From the NCBI RefSeq assembly GCF_000473065.1, contig NZ_AXAZ01000018.1, positions 62,001 to 126,000 on the forward strand: a stretch of DNA of 64,000 bases, read 5' to 3'. Below, piece by piece: positions 34,887-44,487 of the stretch. Below the pieces are notes generated by a model that saw only the letters and a list, made by a program, of their open reading frames with translations, had not been told where the DNA came from and did no database searches. The stretch is from Bradyrhizobium sp. WSM1743 (GTDB lineage Bacteria; Pseudomonadota; Alphaproteobacteria; Rhizobiales; Xanthobacteraceae). The first letter of the stretch is position 1; every line of letters starts with the position of its first letter. The translations under genes and the position numbers were made by a program.

Positions 34887-35798
34887 ATGGATCGATTGAC
34901 CAGCCTCGAAGTGTTCAGCCGGGTGGTCGAGACCGGCGGCTTCTCCGCAGCAGCCCGCAAGCTCGACATGTCGACGACCATGGTGAGCAACCACGTCCAG
35001 GCGCTGGAGGACCGGCTCGGGGTGCGGCTGCTCAACCGCACCACGCGGAAGGTGAGCCTCACCGAGGTCGGCAAGGCCTATTACGACCGAACCACGCAGA
35101 TCCTCGCCGATCTCGAACAGGCCGATGACATCGCGAGTGAATTGCAGTCGGTGCCTCGCGGCACGCTGCGCATTCACGTCGCCACCCATATGGTGCCGTT
35201 CGTCGCGCCGGTCGTGGCGAAACTGCTGTCGACCTACGCGGAGCTCAAGATCGATCTGCGCATGGGCGAGGCCGATGTCGATCTCATCGAGGAAGGCTAC
35301 GACGTTGCCCTGCGCATGATCCCGCCGCCAGATTCGAGCCTGATCGTGCGGAGCCTTGCCACCTGGCGTCACGTGCTGTGCTGCTCCCACGATTACATCG
35401 AGAAGCACGGCCGGGTGCAGAAGCTCGACGAACTCACCGGGCATAATTGTGGTCGGCACTTGAACTACCCGTTTGGCGACGAATGGCGCTTCCTTGATCG
35501 CAAAGGCACACCGGCCTCCGTGCGTATCTCGGGCAGCTTCGTCACCAATAGCGGGGAGGCGCTGCGGAAGGTCGCGCTGGAGGGGGCTGCCGTCTGCCTG
35601 ATGGCCGGGTTCCTCATTCAGGACGATCTCGAAGCCGGCCGCCTTGTGCGCCTCTTGCCGGAATATCGGACGGTCGAGCTCTCCATGAACGCGGTCTATC
35701 CGCACCGTCATCATCTGTCGGCGAAAGTCAGGACCTTCATCGACCTGCTCGTGCATCACAGCGCCGAGCAGCAGAAGCTGATCAACCCGTATTCGTGA
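34887..35798 (+). CDS. LysR family transcriptional regulator (probable efflux regulator)
   Basis: A 303-residue LTTR with the N-terminal winged helix-turn-helix (LTSLEVFSRVVETGGFSAAA then RKLDMSTTMVSNHVQALEDRLG) and the LNRTTRKVSLTEVGKAYYDR wing, followed by the effector-binding domain. The ATG at 34887 is used because homology starts there with CAGGAAG just upstream. It is divergent from emrAB, the standard position for the operon's regulator; the inducer is unknown. Confidence 0.92.
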   Translation: MDRLTSLEVFSRVVETGGFSAAARKLDMSTTMVSNHVQALEDRLGVRLLNRTTRKVSLTEVGKAYYDRTTQILADLEQADDIASELQSVPRGTLRIHVATHMVPFVAPVVAKLLSTYAELKIDLRMGEADVDLIEEGYDVALRMIPPPDSSLIVRSLATWRHVLCCSHDYIEKHGRVQKLDELTGHNCGRHLNYPFGDEWRFLDRKGTPASVRISGSFVTNSGEALRKVALEGAAVCLMAGFLIQDDLEAGRLVRLLPEYRTVELSMNAVYPHRHHLSAKVRTFIDLLVHHSAEQQKLINPYS

Positions 35799-35810
35799 GC
35801 GGCGCTGCGC

Positions 35811-38800
35811 TCAGGCCGCTCGCGCCGCTCTCGGCCGCGCCAGCAGGGATTCGACCTCGGTCTTGACCGATGCGATCGCAGTCTCTTTCACGGGCCCATA
35901 GCCGCGAATGTTCATGGGAGCCTTGGCTACGGCAATGAGATCTGCAAGGCGCGCTGCGTCGAGCTCACCCAGTATCCGCTCGATCAGCCCTTCATACCAC
36001 CCGATCAATTCCCGCTCACCGCGCCGTTCGGCGGTGTAGCCGAACGGATCGAACGGCGTTCCGCGCAACCCCTTCAAGCGCGCGAGCATGGCCAGAGGCA
36101 TTTGGATCCACTGGCCGAAGGCGCGTTTGCGCGGACGTCCCCGTGCATCGCGCCGCGACTTCAGGAACGGCGGGGCGAGGTGGTACTGGATGGTGAAGCC
36201 GTCCTCGAACTCGCGCTTCAATTCGTCGAGGAAGCCGCTTCGCATGTGCAGCCGCGCCACCTCGTACTCGTCCTTGTAGGCCATCAGCTTGAACAGCGCG
36301 CGCGCGACGGCCTCAGTCAGCGCCTCGCTGTTCAGGCCGGCTTCGGCATCGCGCACTCTTGCGACGATCGTCCGGTAGCGCGCCGCATAGGCCTCGTTCT
36401 GATAGGCCGTGAGGAATTCGGCGCGCCGGTCGACGAGCTGGTCGAGCGTCTCGGCTTTGGGCGCATCGTCCGCGTCAGGCAGAAAGGCCGGATCGGTCGC
36501 GGCGATCCGGCCCCAGGCAAAGGCCTGCTTGTTGCGTTCGATGGCGACGCCGTTGAGCTCGATCGCGCGCAGCATCGCCTGCAACGAGAGCGGGACCAGA
36601 CCGCGCTGCCAGGCGAAGCCCAGCATGATGATGTTGGCATAGACGGCATCGCCGAGTAGGCGTTCGGCCAGCGCATTGGCATTAATCGTGTCGAGATTGT
36701 CATTGCCGATGACCTGACGGATTGCGCGCAGGCGGGCGGGCGAAGCGAGATCGGCGTCGCGGAAGCGGACCACGTCGCCGGTCGGCATCTCCGCGGTGTT
36801 GACAGCGGCGCGCGTGCCGCGGCGATAGGTGCCTAAGGCTTTCGGGGAGGAGCTGACGACGAGATCGCAGCCAATCAGCGCATCGGCCCCGCCCTGGTCG
36901 ATGCGGACTTGATGCAGTGCCTCGGGACCTGATGCAAGACGGATGTAACTCAGCACGGGCCCAAATTTCTGCGCAAATCCGGTGAAGTCGAGCACCGAAA
37001 CGCCGCGGCGTTCGAGATGCGCGGCCATGCCGATCAGCGCGCCGACGGTGATCACGCCGGTGCCTCCGACGCCGGTCACCAGCAGGTCGTAGGGACGGTC
37101 GAGCGTGGCGGGCGCGGGCAAAGGAAGCGCGGCGGCGCGGCCGGCCGCGTCTATTTGGCTGGCACTTTTCTTTCGTCGGGTGGCACCTTCGACCGTGACG
37201 AAGCTCGGGCAGAAGCCGTTGAGACAGGAGAAATCCTTGTTGCAGGCCGACAGGTTGATCTGGCGCTTGCGGCCAAACGGCGTCTCCCTTGGCTCGACGC
37301 TGAGACAGTTGGATTCGACCGAGCAGTCGCCGCAGCCTTCGCAGACGAGATCGTTGATGTAGGCAAAGCGCTTGGGATCGGCCATCTGTCCGCGCTTGCG
37401 GCGGCGCCGCTTCTCGGTGGCGCAGGTCTGCTGATAGATCAGGACCGAGACGCCGGGGATGTCGCGCAGCTCGCGCTGCACGGCATCCATGTCCTCGCGC
37501 GGATGGATGGTGACGCCGGACGGCAGGTCGGTTGGCGAGAACTGTGCGGGATCATCCGACACGAGCGCGATGCGCATCACACCTTCGGCGCGGACGCTGT
37601 GGGCGATGGCATGGACGCTGACGGGGCCGTCGACCGGCTGGCCGCCGGTCATCGCCACGGCATCGTTGAACAGGATCTTGTAGGTGATGTTGGCGCCGGC
37701 CGCGATCGCCTGCCGGATCGCCATCGAGCCGGAGTGATAGTAGGTGCCTTCGCCAAGGTTCTGGAAGATGTGCTTGTGGCCGGTGAACCGCGACGATGCC
37801 GCCCAGTTCACGCCCTCGCCGCCCATTTGGATCAGCGACGAGGTCTCCCGGTCCATCCAGCTCGCCATGAAGTGGCAGCCGATGCCGGCCAGCGCCTTCG
37901 ATCCCTCCGGCACTTTCGTCGACGTGTTGTGCGGGCATCCCGAGCAGAAATAGGGCGTGCGCGTTGCACCCGTGACGTTGATCGTGCGCGCCGCTTCCGG
38001 CATCAAGGCGGCTGCGCGTGCCGCGAGATTGAGGCCCGGAAACATCGGGTCGAGCCGGCGCGCAAGCACAGAAGCGAGCGCCCGCGGCGACAATTCGCCG
38101 ATCCAGGAGATCAGCCTTGCGCCGGTCTCGTCATGCTTGCCCACCATGCGCTCCGGCTTGCTGCCGGGATAATCGTAAAAGTATTCCTTGAACTGGCTCT
38201 CGATGATGCCGCGCTTCTCCTCGACCACGAGGATCTCACGCTTGCCTCTCACGAAGTCCATGGCGTCGTGCAGCGCCAGCGGCCAGACCATGCCGACCTT
38301 GTAGACGTCGATGCCGATGCTGCGGCAGGCCGCTTCGTCGAGGTCCATCAGCCGCAGCGCTTCCATCAGGTCGAGATGCGCCTTGCCTGTCGTGACGATG
38401 CCATAGGTGGAGCCAGGAATGTCGTAGATGTGGCGATCGATCGGGTTGGCCTTGGCGAAGGCATAGACCGCGTGCTTCTTCGCCTCCAGCCGTTCCTCGA
38501 TCTGCGGACCCGGCAGGTCGGGCCAGCGATAATGCAGGCCGCCCGGCGGCGGCGTGAAGTCGGGCGTGCGGAAGACGCGCGGCGGGCGCAGCACGAAGGA
38601 TGCGCCTGATTCCACGATCTCCGAAATCGCCTTGAAGCCGACCCACATGCCGGAGAAGCGGCTCAGTGCATAGCTATATTCGCCGAACGCGAGATATTCG
38701 CCGACGCTTGCGGGGTGCAGCGTCGGCATGAACCAGCTCATGAAGGCGACGTCGGACTGGTGCGGCATCGAGGAGGAGACGCAGCCATGGTCGTCGCCGG

Positions 38801-39242
38801 CAACCACCAGCACGCCGCCATGTGGCGAGGAGCCATAGGCGTTGCCGTGCTTGAGCGCATCGCCGGAGCGATCGACGCCGGGGCCCTTGCCGTACCAGAG
38901 CCCGAACACGCCATCGACCTCGCGATCCCCTTGCGTCTCGACCTGCTGCGAGCCGAGCACCGCGGTCGCCGCGAGGTCTTCGTTGACGGCCGGCAGGAAT
39001 TCGATGCGATCCCGCTTCAGCCGTTCCTCAATGCGCCACAGCTCGAGATCGATGCCGCCGAGTGGCGAGCCGCGATAGCCGGAGATGAAGCCTGCGGTGT
39101 TGAGGCCGTTCGCCCGGTCGCGCCGCGCCTGGTCGAGCGCGATGCGGACGATGGCCTGCGTGCCCGTGAGGAAGACGCGGCCCTCCTCGCGCTCGTAGCG
39201 GTAGGAGAGCTCGTACGTGTCGAGTGACGGAATGGCGTCCAT
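35811..39242 (-). CDS. fused indolepyruvate ferredoxin oxidoreductase-family protein
   Basis: A 1143-residue protein combining the IorA-like alpha part and IorB-like gamma part in one chain. The N-terminal Pyr domain has GFISGYRGSPLGGIDLEL; the ThDP-binding region has the CSGCPHNTST cluster cysteines and ALAGIGCHFMASWMDRETS. A ferredoxin-like segment follows (CEGCGDCSVESNC and later CNKDFSCLNGFCPSF), then the gamma domain (LLVTGVGGTGVITVGALIG). It should oxidatively decarboxylate 2-keto acids from aromatic amino acids to acyl-CoA. It is divergent from an Lrp regulator, consistent with amino acid catabolism. A GAGG site precedes the ATG. Confidence 0.9.
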   Translation of the reverse strand: MDAIPSLDTYELSYRYEREEGRVFLTGTQAIVRIALDQARRDRANGLNTAGFISGYRGSPLGGIDLELWRIEERLKRDRIEFLPAVNEDLAATAVLGSQQVETQGDREVDGVFGLWYGKGPGVDRSGDALKHGNAYGSSPHGGVLVVAGDDHGCVSSSMPHQSDVAFMSWFMPTLHPASVGEYLAFGEYSYALSRFSGMWVGFKAISEIVESGASFVLRPPRVFRTPDFTPPPGGLHYRWPDLPGPQIEERLEAKKHAVYAFAKANPIDRHIYDIPGSTYGIVTTGKAHLDLMEALRLMDLDEAACRSIGIDVYKVGMVWPLALHDAMDFVRGKREILVVEEKRGIIESQFKEYFYDYPGSKPERMVGKHDETGARLISWIGELSPRALASVLARRLDPMFPGLNLAARAAALMPEAARTINVTGATRTPYFCSGCPHNTSTKVPEGSKALAGIGCHFMASWMDRETSSLIQMGGEGVNWAASSRFTGHKHIFQNLGEGTYYHSGSMAIRQAIAAGANITYKILFNDAVAMTGGQPVDGPVSVHAIAHSVRAEGVMRIALVSDDPAQFSPTDLPSGVTIHPREDMDAVQRELRDIPGVSVLIYQQTCATEKRRRRKRGQMADPKRFAYINDLVCEGCGDCSVESNCLSVEPRETPFGRKRQINLSACNKDFSCLNGFCPSFVTVEGATRRKKSASQIDAAGRAAALPLPAPATLDRPYDLLVTGVGGTGVITVGALIGMAAHLERRGVSVLDFTGFAQKFGPVLSYIRLASGPEALHQVRIDQGGADALIGCDLVVSSSPKALGTYRRGTRAAVNTAEMPTGDVVRFRDADLASPARLRAIRQVIGNDNLDTINANALAERLLGDAVYANIIMLGFAWQRGLVPLSLQAMLRAIELNGVAIERNKQAFAWGRIAATDPAFLPDADDAPKAETLDQLVDRRAEFLTAYQNEAYAARYRTIVARVRDAEAGLNSEALTEAVARALFKLMAYKDEYEVARLHMRSGFLDELKREFEDGFTIQYHLAPPFLKSRRDARGRPRKRAFGQWIQMPLAMLARLKGLRGTPFDPFGYTAERRGERELIGWYEGLIERILGELDAARLADLIAVAKAPMNIRGYGPVKETAIASVKTEVESLLARPRAARAA

Positions 39243-39298
39243 GGAGGACCTCGCGCGGCATCCTGCCCAGCGATGGAAGGCTATGCCTGGGTCGCTGG

Positions 39299-39311
39299 TA
39301 GGTCTTACCTA
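39299..39311. promoter_or_regulatory. possible Lrp-type site TAGGT-CTT-ACCTA
   Basis: A perfect 5-bp inverted repeat with a 3-bp centre lies midway between the divergent oxidoreductase and Lrp genes. Related but weaker sequences (GGTAGAATTTT, GGTAGATCTCTATC) follow at about 39337 and 39369, in the AT-rich part of the gap. Repeated degenerate sites are usual for Lrp-family proteins. Confidence 0.45.
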
Positions 39312-39395
39312 TTTATTCCGTGTTGAGCGTCATTTCGGTAGAATTTTGCGCCTCAAGATCATTTCTGGTAGATCTCTATCGAATAGGGGGCGTCC

Positions 39396-39851
39396 ATGAT
39401 CGAAGAGCAGGACAAGCGCATTCTCGCCCATCTCCAGAAGGACGGCCGTGCGACCAACCAGCAGCTCGCGGATGAAGTCGGCATGTCCACCTCCGCCTGC
39501 TGGCGCCGGGTGCGGGCGCTGGAGGAAAGTGGCGTCATCCAGGGCTATGCGGCGCTGGTCGCACGCGAGCAGGCGGGCTTTGCGATGTCCGCCATCCTCC
39601 ACGTCTCGCTGGAGCGGCACGATGCGAAGTTCGTGGACGAGTTCGTTACGCGGGTGACGAAGCGCCGCGAGGTGCTGGAATGCTTCGCGACCACGGGCGA
39701 TGCCGACTATCACTTGCGCGTCGTCGTGCAGGATATGGCGGCCTACAACCGCTTCCTCGACGAGTTCATGTTCCGCATTCCCGGCATCCGCTACGTCCGC
39801 AGCAATGTCGTGCTGAAGGAGATCAAGACGAGTGTGGCGCTGCCGTTTTGA
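39396..39851 (+). CDS. Lrp/AsnC family transcriptional regulator
   Basis: A 151-residue regulator with an N-terminal helix-turn-helix (DKRILAHLQKDGRATNQQLA then DEVGMSTSACWRRVRALEES) and a C-terminal RAM ligand domain (CFATTGDADYHLRVVVQD, IPGIRYVRSNVVLKEIKTSVALP). An AGGGGG site precedes the ATG. It is divergent from the indolepyruvate oxidoreductase-type gene and most probably controls it in response to an aromatic or branched amino acid. Confidence 0.93.
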   Translation: MIEEQDKRILAHLQKDGRATNQQLADEVGMSTSACWRRVRALEESGVIQGYAALVAREQAGFAMSAILHVSLERHDAKFVDEFVTRVTKRREVLECFATTGDADYHLRVVVQDMAAYNRFLDEFMFRIPGIRYVRSNVVLKEIKTSVALPF

Positions 39852-40042
39852 AGAAATGTCGCCGGGATCTGCAGGTCATACCGTCTCCGATCACCGGCGC
39901 AGTTGGCGCAACGAGAGAAGCGGCGCAATCATGGTGCGGAAACAGCATCGGTGCTCATGTGCTCACCCTATCTGGAACGTCGTGGTTGCGGACGCATGTC
40001 AGGCTCGCGGCCGGCATGTGACCGATCGCGGCCTCTCTGAGG

Positions 40043-40543
40043 TCACGAACTTTTTGCCTCTCCTCCGGCCCTGAGCAGAATCATGAAGGCAAGGGCGTGG
40101 CCGACGAGCAGCAGTGGTACGTAGAGGGTGGGGATATAAATGCCGGCGCCGAACAGGCCCGGATCCGGGATCTTTGTCGCGCCCATGTAGTACGCATTCA
40201 GGAGGTCAAGTGTCCCCCAGACGTTGAAGATCCAGACCACCGGGATGGCGATCGACCATCGCCACGAGAGAGCCGCCATCGACAGAAGCGCAAGGACGGC
40301 GGCGATAAGATCGCCCCATCCCACCTCGGCGGCGAAGCGCGAACTCAACTGGGCAGAGACGAACCCGGTCACCATGAAGTTCATTCCCAAGAATCTGAAC
40401 GCATGGAAAGCTGCGATGAGTCTCAGGGCGTCATAGCGCGGCATCACGCGGATCGCCGGCCAAACATAGATGGCAGCGACCACCGAGCTGGTCAGGAAAG
40501 CGCCGGCGACGCTGAGAACGAATGGAAGATTGAAGTTCGGCAC
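40043..40543 (-). CDS. hypothetical multi-pass membrane protein
   Basis: A 166-residue protein with about five hydrophobic spans (LPFVLSVAGAFLTSSVVAAIYVW, FRFLGMNFMVTGFVSAQL, LIAAVLALLSMAALSW, SIAIPVVWIFNVWGTLDLL, LYVPLLLVGHALAFMILLRA). I do not recognise a family. The start is a GTG at 40543 with AGGGA upstream; further upstream the frame is Arg/Ser-rich, overlaps the neighbouring gene and is not protein-like. It lies 67 bp downstream of the small exported protein gene and may share its transcript. Confidence 0.65.
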   Translation of the reverse strand: MPNFNLPFVLSVAGAFLTSSVVAAIYVWPAIRVMPRYDALRLIAAFHAFRFLGMNFMVTGFVSAQLSSRFAAEVGWGDLIAAVLALLSMAALSWRWSIAIPVVWIFNVWGTLDLLNAYYMGATKIPDPGLFGAGIYIPTLYVPLLLVGHALAFMILLRAGGEAKSS

Positions 40544-40610
40544 GTTCGGATTCCCTATGGTTGACCATGCTGTCGAGCCGGGACGATGCCTATCGGCGAC
40601 ATGGCGACGC

Positions 40611-41009
40611 TCAGGGTTTGGCCATGAGCAGGCGGAGCGGCATGAGCGGACCGACCGCGATGTATTCGTGATCGATGAGATTCTGCTTCGCCAGCGGCAG
40701 GCCTTCCATGATGGCGTGGCCTTCGGCGACATCCTTGACGTTCAGCAGGAAGACGGCTCCGCGCCCATCGGACCGCGAATACCATTCGCGAACCATCCCG
40801 TTGAGATAGAGCTGGGTGGTTTGCCTGATTTCATCGGGCATCACGGCCATGACCTGTTCGCGTGTGATGCCGGGCCTGACAGTCAGAACGACCATCACGC
40901 CGGTTGTCGGTGGCGTGGTTTGTGCTTGGGCAAGGGATAGCTCTGCCATGGAGGTAACACCTGTCAGTGTGAGGGCGAGTGCCAGGACGATGTTGCGGAT
41001 TGCCTTCAT
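40611..41009 (-). CDS. small exported YCII/muconolactone-isomerase-like protein
   Basis: A 132-residue protein with a signal peptide (KAIRNIVLALALTLTGVTSMAELSLAQA, written in parts by the sequence) followed by a ferredoxin-like alpha-beta domain: GVMVVLTVRPGITREQVM, EWYSRSDGRGAVFLLNVKD and AEGHAIMEGLPLAKQ. The last segment is typical of YCII or muconolactone-isomerase-like folds that handle small aromatic compounds. The ATG at 41009 has AGAGAG 9 bp upstream. It is divergent from a LysR gene that may control it. The catalytic function is uncertain. Confidence 0.75.
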   Translation of the reverse strand: MKAIRNIVLALALTLTGVTSMAELSLAQAQTTPPTTGVMVVLTVRPGITREQVMAVMPDEIRQTTQLYLNGMVREWYSRSDGRGAVFLLNVKDVAEGHAIMEGLPLAKQNLIDHEYIAVGPLMPLRLLMAKP

Positions 41010-41146
41010 CGGTTTCATCTCTCTGATCACGGCCATTGCTGCGATGTCGCAAATGTCAGGCGCGCCCCCAGCGGCGCGGCGCATTTGCGATCTTGATGTA
41101 AGGCCGTCCTTGCGAGAGCGACTATTCGCTATAATATTGATAGGCC

Positions 41147-42067
41147 ATGAAGCAGAACTTCACAGTCCGGCAAGGTGCTCTCGACGGTGTGGAGGCGTTC
41201 CTGAGCGTCGCCCAGCACCGCAGCTTCCGCCGGGCGGCCGCTGAGCTCGGAGTAACGCCGTCGGCGATCAGCCAGGCGGTGCGCGCACTCGAAGCCCGCG
41301 TCGGCGCCGTGCTGTTCCTGCGCACAACTCGCAGCGTTAGTCTGACCGAGGCCGGCGAGCGGTTCTTTGCGCGCGCGAGGCCCGCCTTCGAGGAGCTCGT
41401 CGCGGCAAGCGGGGCCGCGCGCGACCTCGGACAGCGGCCGGCCGGGCTCTTGCGTCTCACCGTGCCGCGCTCGGTCGTGCCGATTCTGCTGGAGCCCCTG
41501 GTCGCCTCGTTCTGTCAGGCATTTCCGGAGATCGAGGTGGAGCTTGCTGCCAGTGAAGAGCTGGTCGACCTCGCCGCCGGAGGTTTCGATGCCGGCATCA
41601 GGATGGGGCAGTTCATCTCCCCGGACATGGTCGCGGTCCGCCTGACGAAACCGTTGCCTTTCCTGATCGTCGGCAGCCCGGCCTACCTCGAACGCCGCGG
41701 CCGGCCCCGGCGGCCGGACGATCTGCGCGAGCACGCATGCCTGAGATTGCGGCGATCAAACGGTGCGCTCGCACCGTGGTCGCTCAACGACGGCGGTCGT
41801 TCGATCGAGATTGCTGTTGCGGGACCCTTCATCGCCAACGACTTCCCGACGATGTTAGGTGCCGCCGTCGAAGGCGTCGGCCTTGCGCAAGTGCCAGGGC
41901 CGCTGGCGACCGACGCCGTCAGAACGGGAAAACTCGTCGCCGTGCTGGAGAAATTCGCGCCGATGACGCCGGGGGTGTTTCTCTACTATCCCAGCCATCG
42001 ACAAATCATGCCGAAGCTTCGAGCCTTCATCGATCATGTGAAGGGCCGATCCCGGGCCGCGCGCTGA
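41147..42067 (+). CDS. LysR family transcriptional regulator
   Basis: A 306-residue LTTR with the helix-turn-helix VEAFLSVAQHRSFRRAAAEL then GVTPSAISQAVRALEARVGA and the wing LFLRTTRSVSLTEAGERFFARA. An effector-binding domain (LLRLTVPRSVVPILLEPL, FDAGIRMGQFISPDMVAVRL) follows. An AT-rich stretch with TATAAT lies just upstream of the ATG at 41130-41135, more likely part of an A/T tract than a usable -10 because it is only 12 bp from the start. It is divergent from the exported YCII-like gene, and convergent with the FAH-family gene one base apart. Confidence 0.92.
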   Translation: MKQNFTVRQGALDGVEAFLSVAQHRSFRRAAAELGVTPSAISQAVRALEARVGAVLFLRTTRSVSLTEAGERFFARARPAFEELVAASGAARDLGQRPAGLLRLTVPRSVVPILLEPLVASFCQAFPEIEVELAASEELVDLAAGGFDAGIRMGQFISPDMVAVRLTKPLPFLIVGSPAYLERRGRPRRPDDLREHACLRLRRSNGALAPWSLNDGGRSIEIAVAGPFIANDFPTMLGAAVEGVGLAQVPGPLATDAVRTGKLVAVLEKFAPMTPGVFLYYPSHRQIMPKLRAFIDHVKGRSRAAR

Positions 42068-42068
42068 G

Positions 42069-42854
42069 CTATTGCCCCTCCCGCACAAACCTGTTGCGCA
42101 ATATCCCGACACCAGTGATCTCGATCTCCACGACGTCGCCGTGCTTGATGTCGGGCGAGGCGCCGTCGGTGCCCATCCAGATCACGTCGCCGGGCCACAG
42201 CGTGAAGTACCTGGTCAGCTCGACCAGGAACGGCACCACGCCGAAGATCATGTCACGGGTAGCGAAGCGGTTGATCTCGCGGCCGTTGACCCGGACGATC
42301 GTCTCCATCCTGTCGAGATCGGCCTCGGTTTCGATCCAGGGGCCCATCGGCTTGAACGTGTCGGCGTTCTTGGAGCGCCATAGGCTGCGATCGGCCTTCT
42401 GCCAGCTGCGCTCGCTGACGTCGTTGCCGATGGTGTAGCCGAACACGCAATCCATGGCGTTCGCTTCGGTGAGATGCTTCACCTTCCTGCCGATGACGAC
42501 GACGAGTTCGCCCTCATAGTGGATCTTGTCCGTTGCAAAGGACGCGATCACGACGTCCTCGTCATGTGCGATCAACGCATTCTGTGCGCGATAGCCGATC
42601 TCGGGCCGGTCGGGCACGGCCGGCACCTCGCCGCGCTTGTCGGCGGCCTCCTTCAGGTGCTTGAGATAATTCAGCCCAACGCAATAGAAGGTGCGCGGGA
42701 TCAGCGGTAGCTCGATCTTCACGTCGCCAAGCGGATGCGTGCGCGAGATGCGCTGCCATTCGCCAAAGGGATCGCCGTCGACCGCGATGATCTGATCGCC
42801 CTCGACGAGGCCCCAGGACGTCTTGCCAGCGGCGGTGAATTTCAGCCAGCGCAT
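42069..42854 (-). CDS. fumarylacetoacetate hydrolase family protein
   Basis: A 261-residue enzyme of the FAH superfamily, which hydrolyses or hydrates C-C bonds in 2-oxo acid intermediates of aromatic degradation. Visible motifs are FYCVGLNYLKHLKEA, the metal-binding HYEGELVVVIGR, FGYTIGNDVSERSWQ, KPMGPWIET and VIWMGTDGASPDIKHGDVVEIE. A GAGGG site precedes the ATG. It lies 15 bp downstream of the frameshifted monooxygenase, so the pair formed an oxygenase-hydrolase operon. The substrate is unknown. Confidence 0.93.
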   Translation of the reverse strand: MRWLKFTAAGKTSWGLVEGDQIIAVDGDPFGEWQRISRTHPLGDVKIELPLIPRTFYCVGLNYLKHLKEAADKRGEVPAVPDRPEIGYRAQNALIAHDEDVVIASFATDKIHYEGELVVVIGRKVKHLTEANAMDCVFGYTIGNDVSERSWQKADRSLWRSKNADTFKPMGPWIETEADLDRMETIVRVNGREINRFATRDMIFGVVPFLVELTRYFTLWPGDVIWMGTDGASPDIKHGDVVEIEITGVGILRNRFVREGQ

Positions 42855-42869
42855 GTCGTACCCTCGTTG

Positions 42870-44235
42870 TTATTCCGCGGCGTCGCGCGGCTGCACCTTC
42901 CAGGCGCCGGCCGCCGGCCGCTTGAGCCCGAGATTTTCCCGCAACGTCTTGCCGCGATAGTCCTTCTGGAACAGCCCGCGCCGCTGCAATTCCGGTACGA
43001 CGTGTTGCACGAAGTCCACGTAGGAGCCGGGCACGTAAGTCGCGGCAATGACAAAACCGTCGCAGCCGCGCTCGACGAACATTTCCTCCAACTTGTCGGC
43101 GATCTCCCCGGGACCGCCGACCATCGCATCCTGGACCTGGCCGCGGCCGGAGAAGGTGACGAAGTCGCGCGCGCTCGGGTTGCTCTTGCCTGACGTCTTC
43201 AGCACGCCGTCGCGGATGCCGAGGATGCCCTGCATGCTCTTCAACTCTTCCGCGGTCAGCGGCTCGTCGATGTCCTTGGAGGCGAAATCGTAATTGAGCG
43301 CTTCGGCCAGCAGCGACAGTGCGTCGATCTCGAGCGGCAGTTTGTTGATCAGCGCCATCTTGTCTTCAGCTTCCATCTTGGTCGCGGCGCAGACCGGCGT
43401 CGTCAGGTTGCAGAGGAACATCTGGTCGGGATCGCGGCCGGCTTTCGCAGCCTCGTTGCGAACGGAAGCAGCCTTCCTTGGCGGCGGCGAGGTTGCGCGC
43501 GGCGGTGAAGATCACCTCGCCCCAGCGGCCGGCAAAGCGCTGACCGCGGCCGGATGCGCCGGCCTGGATGATCACCGGATGGCCCTGGTTCGAGCGCGGC
43601 ACGGTGAACGGTCCGCGCGACTTGAAGGCCTGCCCCTGGTGATCGAGCCGCTTCACTTTGGCCGGGTCGGCAAAGCGGCCGCTCTTCTTGTCCATGATGA
43701 GCGCGCCGTCTTCCCAGGTGTCCCAATGGCCGAGCACGACCTCCATGAACTCGTCGGCGCGGTCGTAGCGGGAATCGTGTTCGGGATGGGAGTCGCGGCC
43801 CATGTTGAGGGCTTCGCCGTCATTGAGCGAGGTGACGACGTTCCAGCCGGCGCGACCGCCGGACATCAAATCGAGCGTTGCGAAGCGGCGGGCGACGTCG
43901 AAGGGCTCGTAGTAGGTGGTCGAGCAAGTCGCGCCCAAGCCGAGCCTCTCGGTGACCATGCCCATTGTGGTCAGCACGATCAGCGGATCCATCTTCACGC
44001 AGCGGATGCCGTATTCGACGGTGTGGGCGTGGTCGTTGCCATAGCGGTCGGGCATCGCCAGGCGATCGTCGAAGAAGGCCATGTGGAACTTGCCCGCTTC
44101 GAGAATCCTGGCGATCTCCTGATAATAGTCCGCCGACATCGAATCGTCGCGCGAGTCCGGATGCCGCCAGGAGCTCGGCAAGTTCGTGCAGTTCTGCGCC
44201 TGGAGGAAGCCGACCAATACCATCTGCCGATTCAT
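42870..44235 (-). pseudogene. frameshifted LLM-class flavin-dependent monooxygenase
   Basis: Two overlapping frames form one NtaA/SnaA/DszA-type monooxygenase of about 455 residues. The N-terminal frame runs from MVLVGFLQAQNCTNLPSSW through FATLDLMSGGRAGWNVVTSL and IIQAGASGRGQRFAGR to AARNLAAAKEG. The C-terminal frame resumes at VRNEAAKA and continues with FLCNLTTPVCAATKMEAEDK to PRDAAE. Two bases appear missing near 43470 (GGCTGCTTCC where GGCTACGCTTCC fits the family). Both halves are otherwise well preserved. It precedes the FAH-family gene by 15 bp. An intact paralogue lies at 23523-24902. Confidence 0.82.
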
Positions 44236-44256
44236 GCTGCTGTTCTCCTGATACCG

Positions 44257-44487
44257 TCAGGCCAGATCGAGGGCCGTGTCGAGCCGGTATTCGCTCGCCA
44301 GCGCCCGCAGCTTGCCCCAGGTCGCATCCTCAATCTCGTCGCGCAGGCGCTGCTGCTCGCGCAGGCCCTCGATCTCGCCGGGATAGCAGACGATCTTGCC
44401 GCGGCAGCAGCACACCTTCTTGCGATACTGGCGTTCCCTCGGTTTGGTGCCCTTAAGTAGGCTGCTTATTGGGTGCCATCGTCTCAA
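44257..44487 (-). CDS. possible small Cys-containing hypothetical protein
   Basis: A 76-residue open frame 21 bp upstream of the monooxygenase pseudogene, with a CCCRGKIVCYPGEIEGLREQ segment and a helical acidic C-terminus (RDEIEDATWGKLRALASEY). It could be a small zinc-binding protein co-transcribed with the downstream genes. I do not recognise a family, and the start is uncertain because the N-terminal 15 residues look less protein-like. Confidence 0.4.
   Translation of the reverse strand: MRRWHPISSLLKGTKPRERQYRKKVCCCRGKIVCYPGEIEGLREQQRLRDEIEDATWGKLRALASEYRLDTALDLA

Noticed and set aside
37017..38609. A 530-residue plus-strand open frame
   Set aside because: Antisense to the keto-acid oxidoreductase gene, whose cofactor and cluster motifs are unmistakable.
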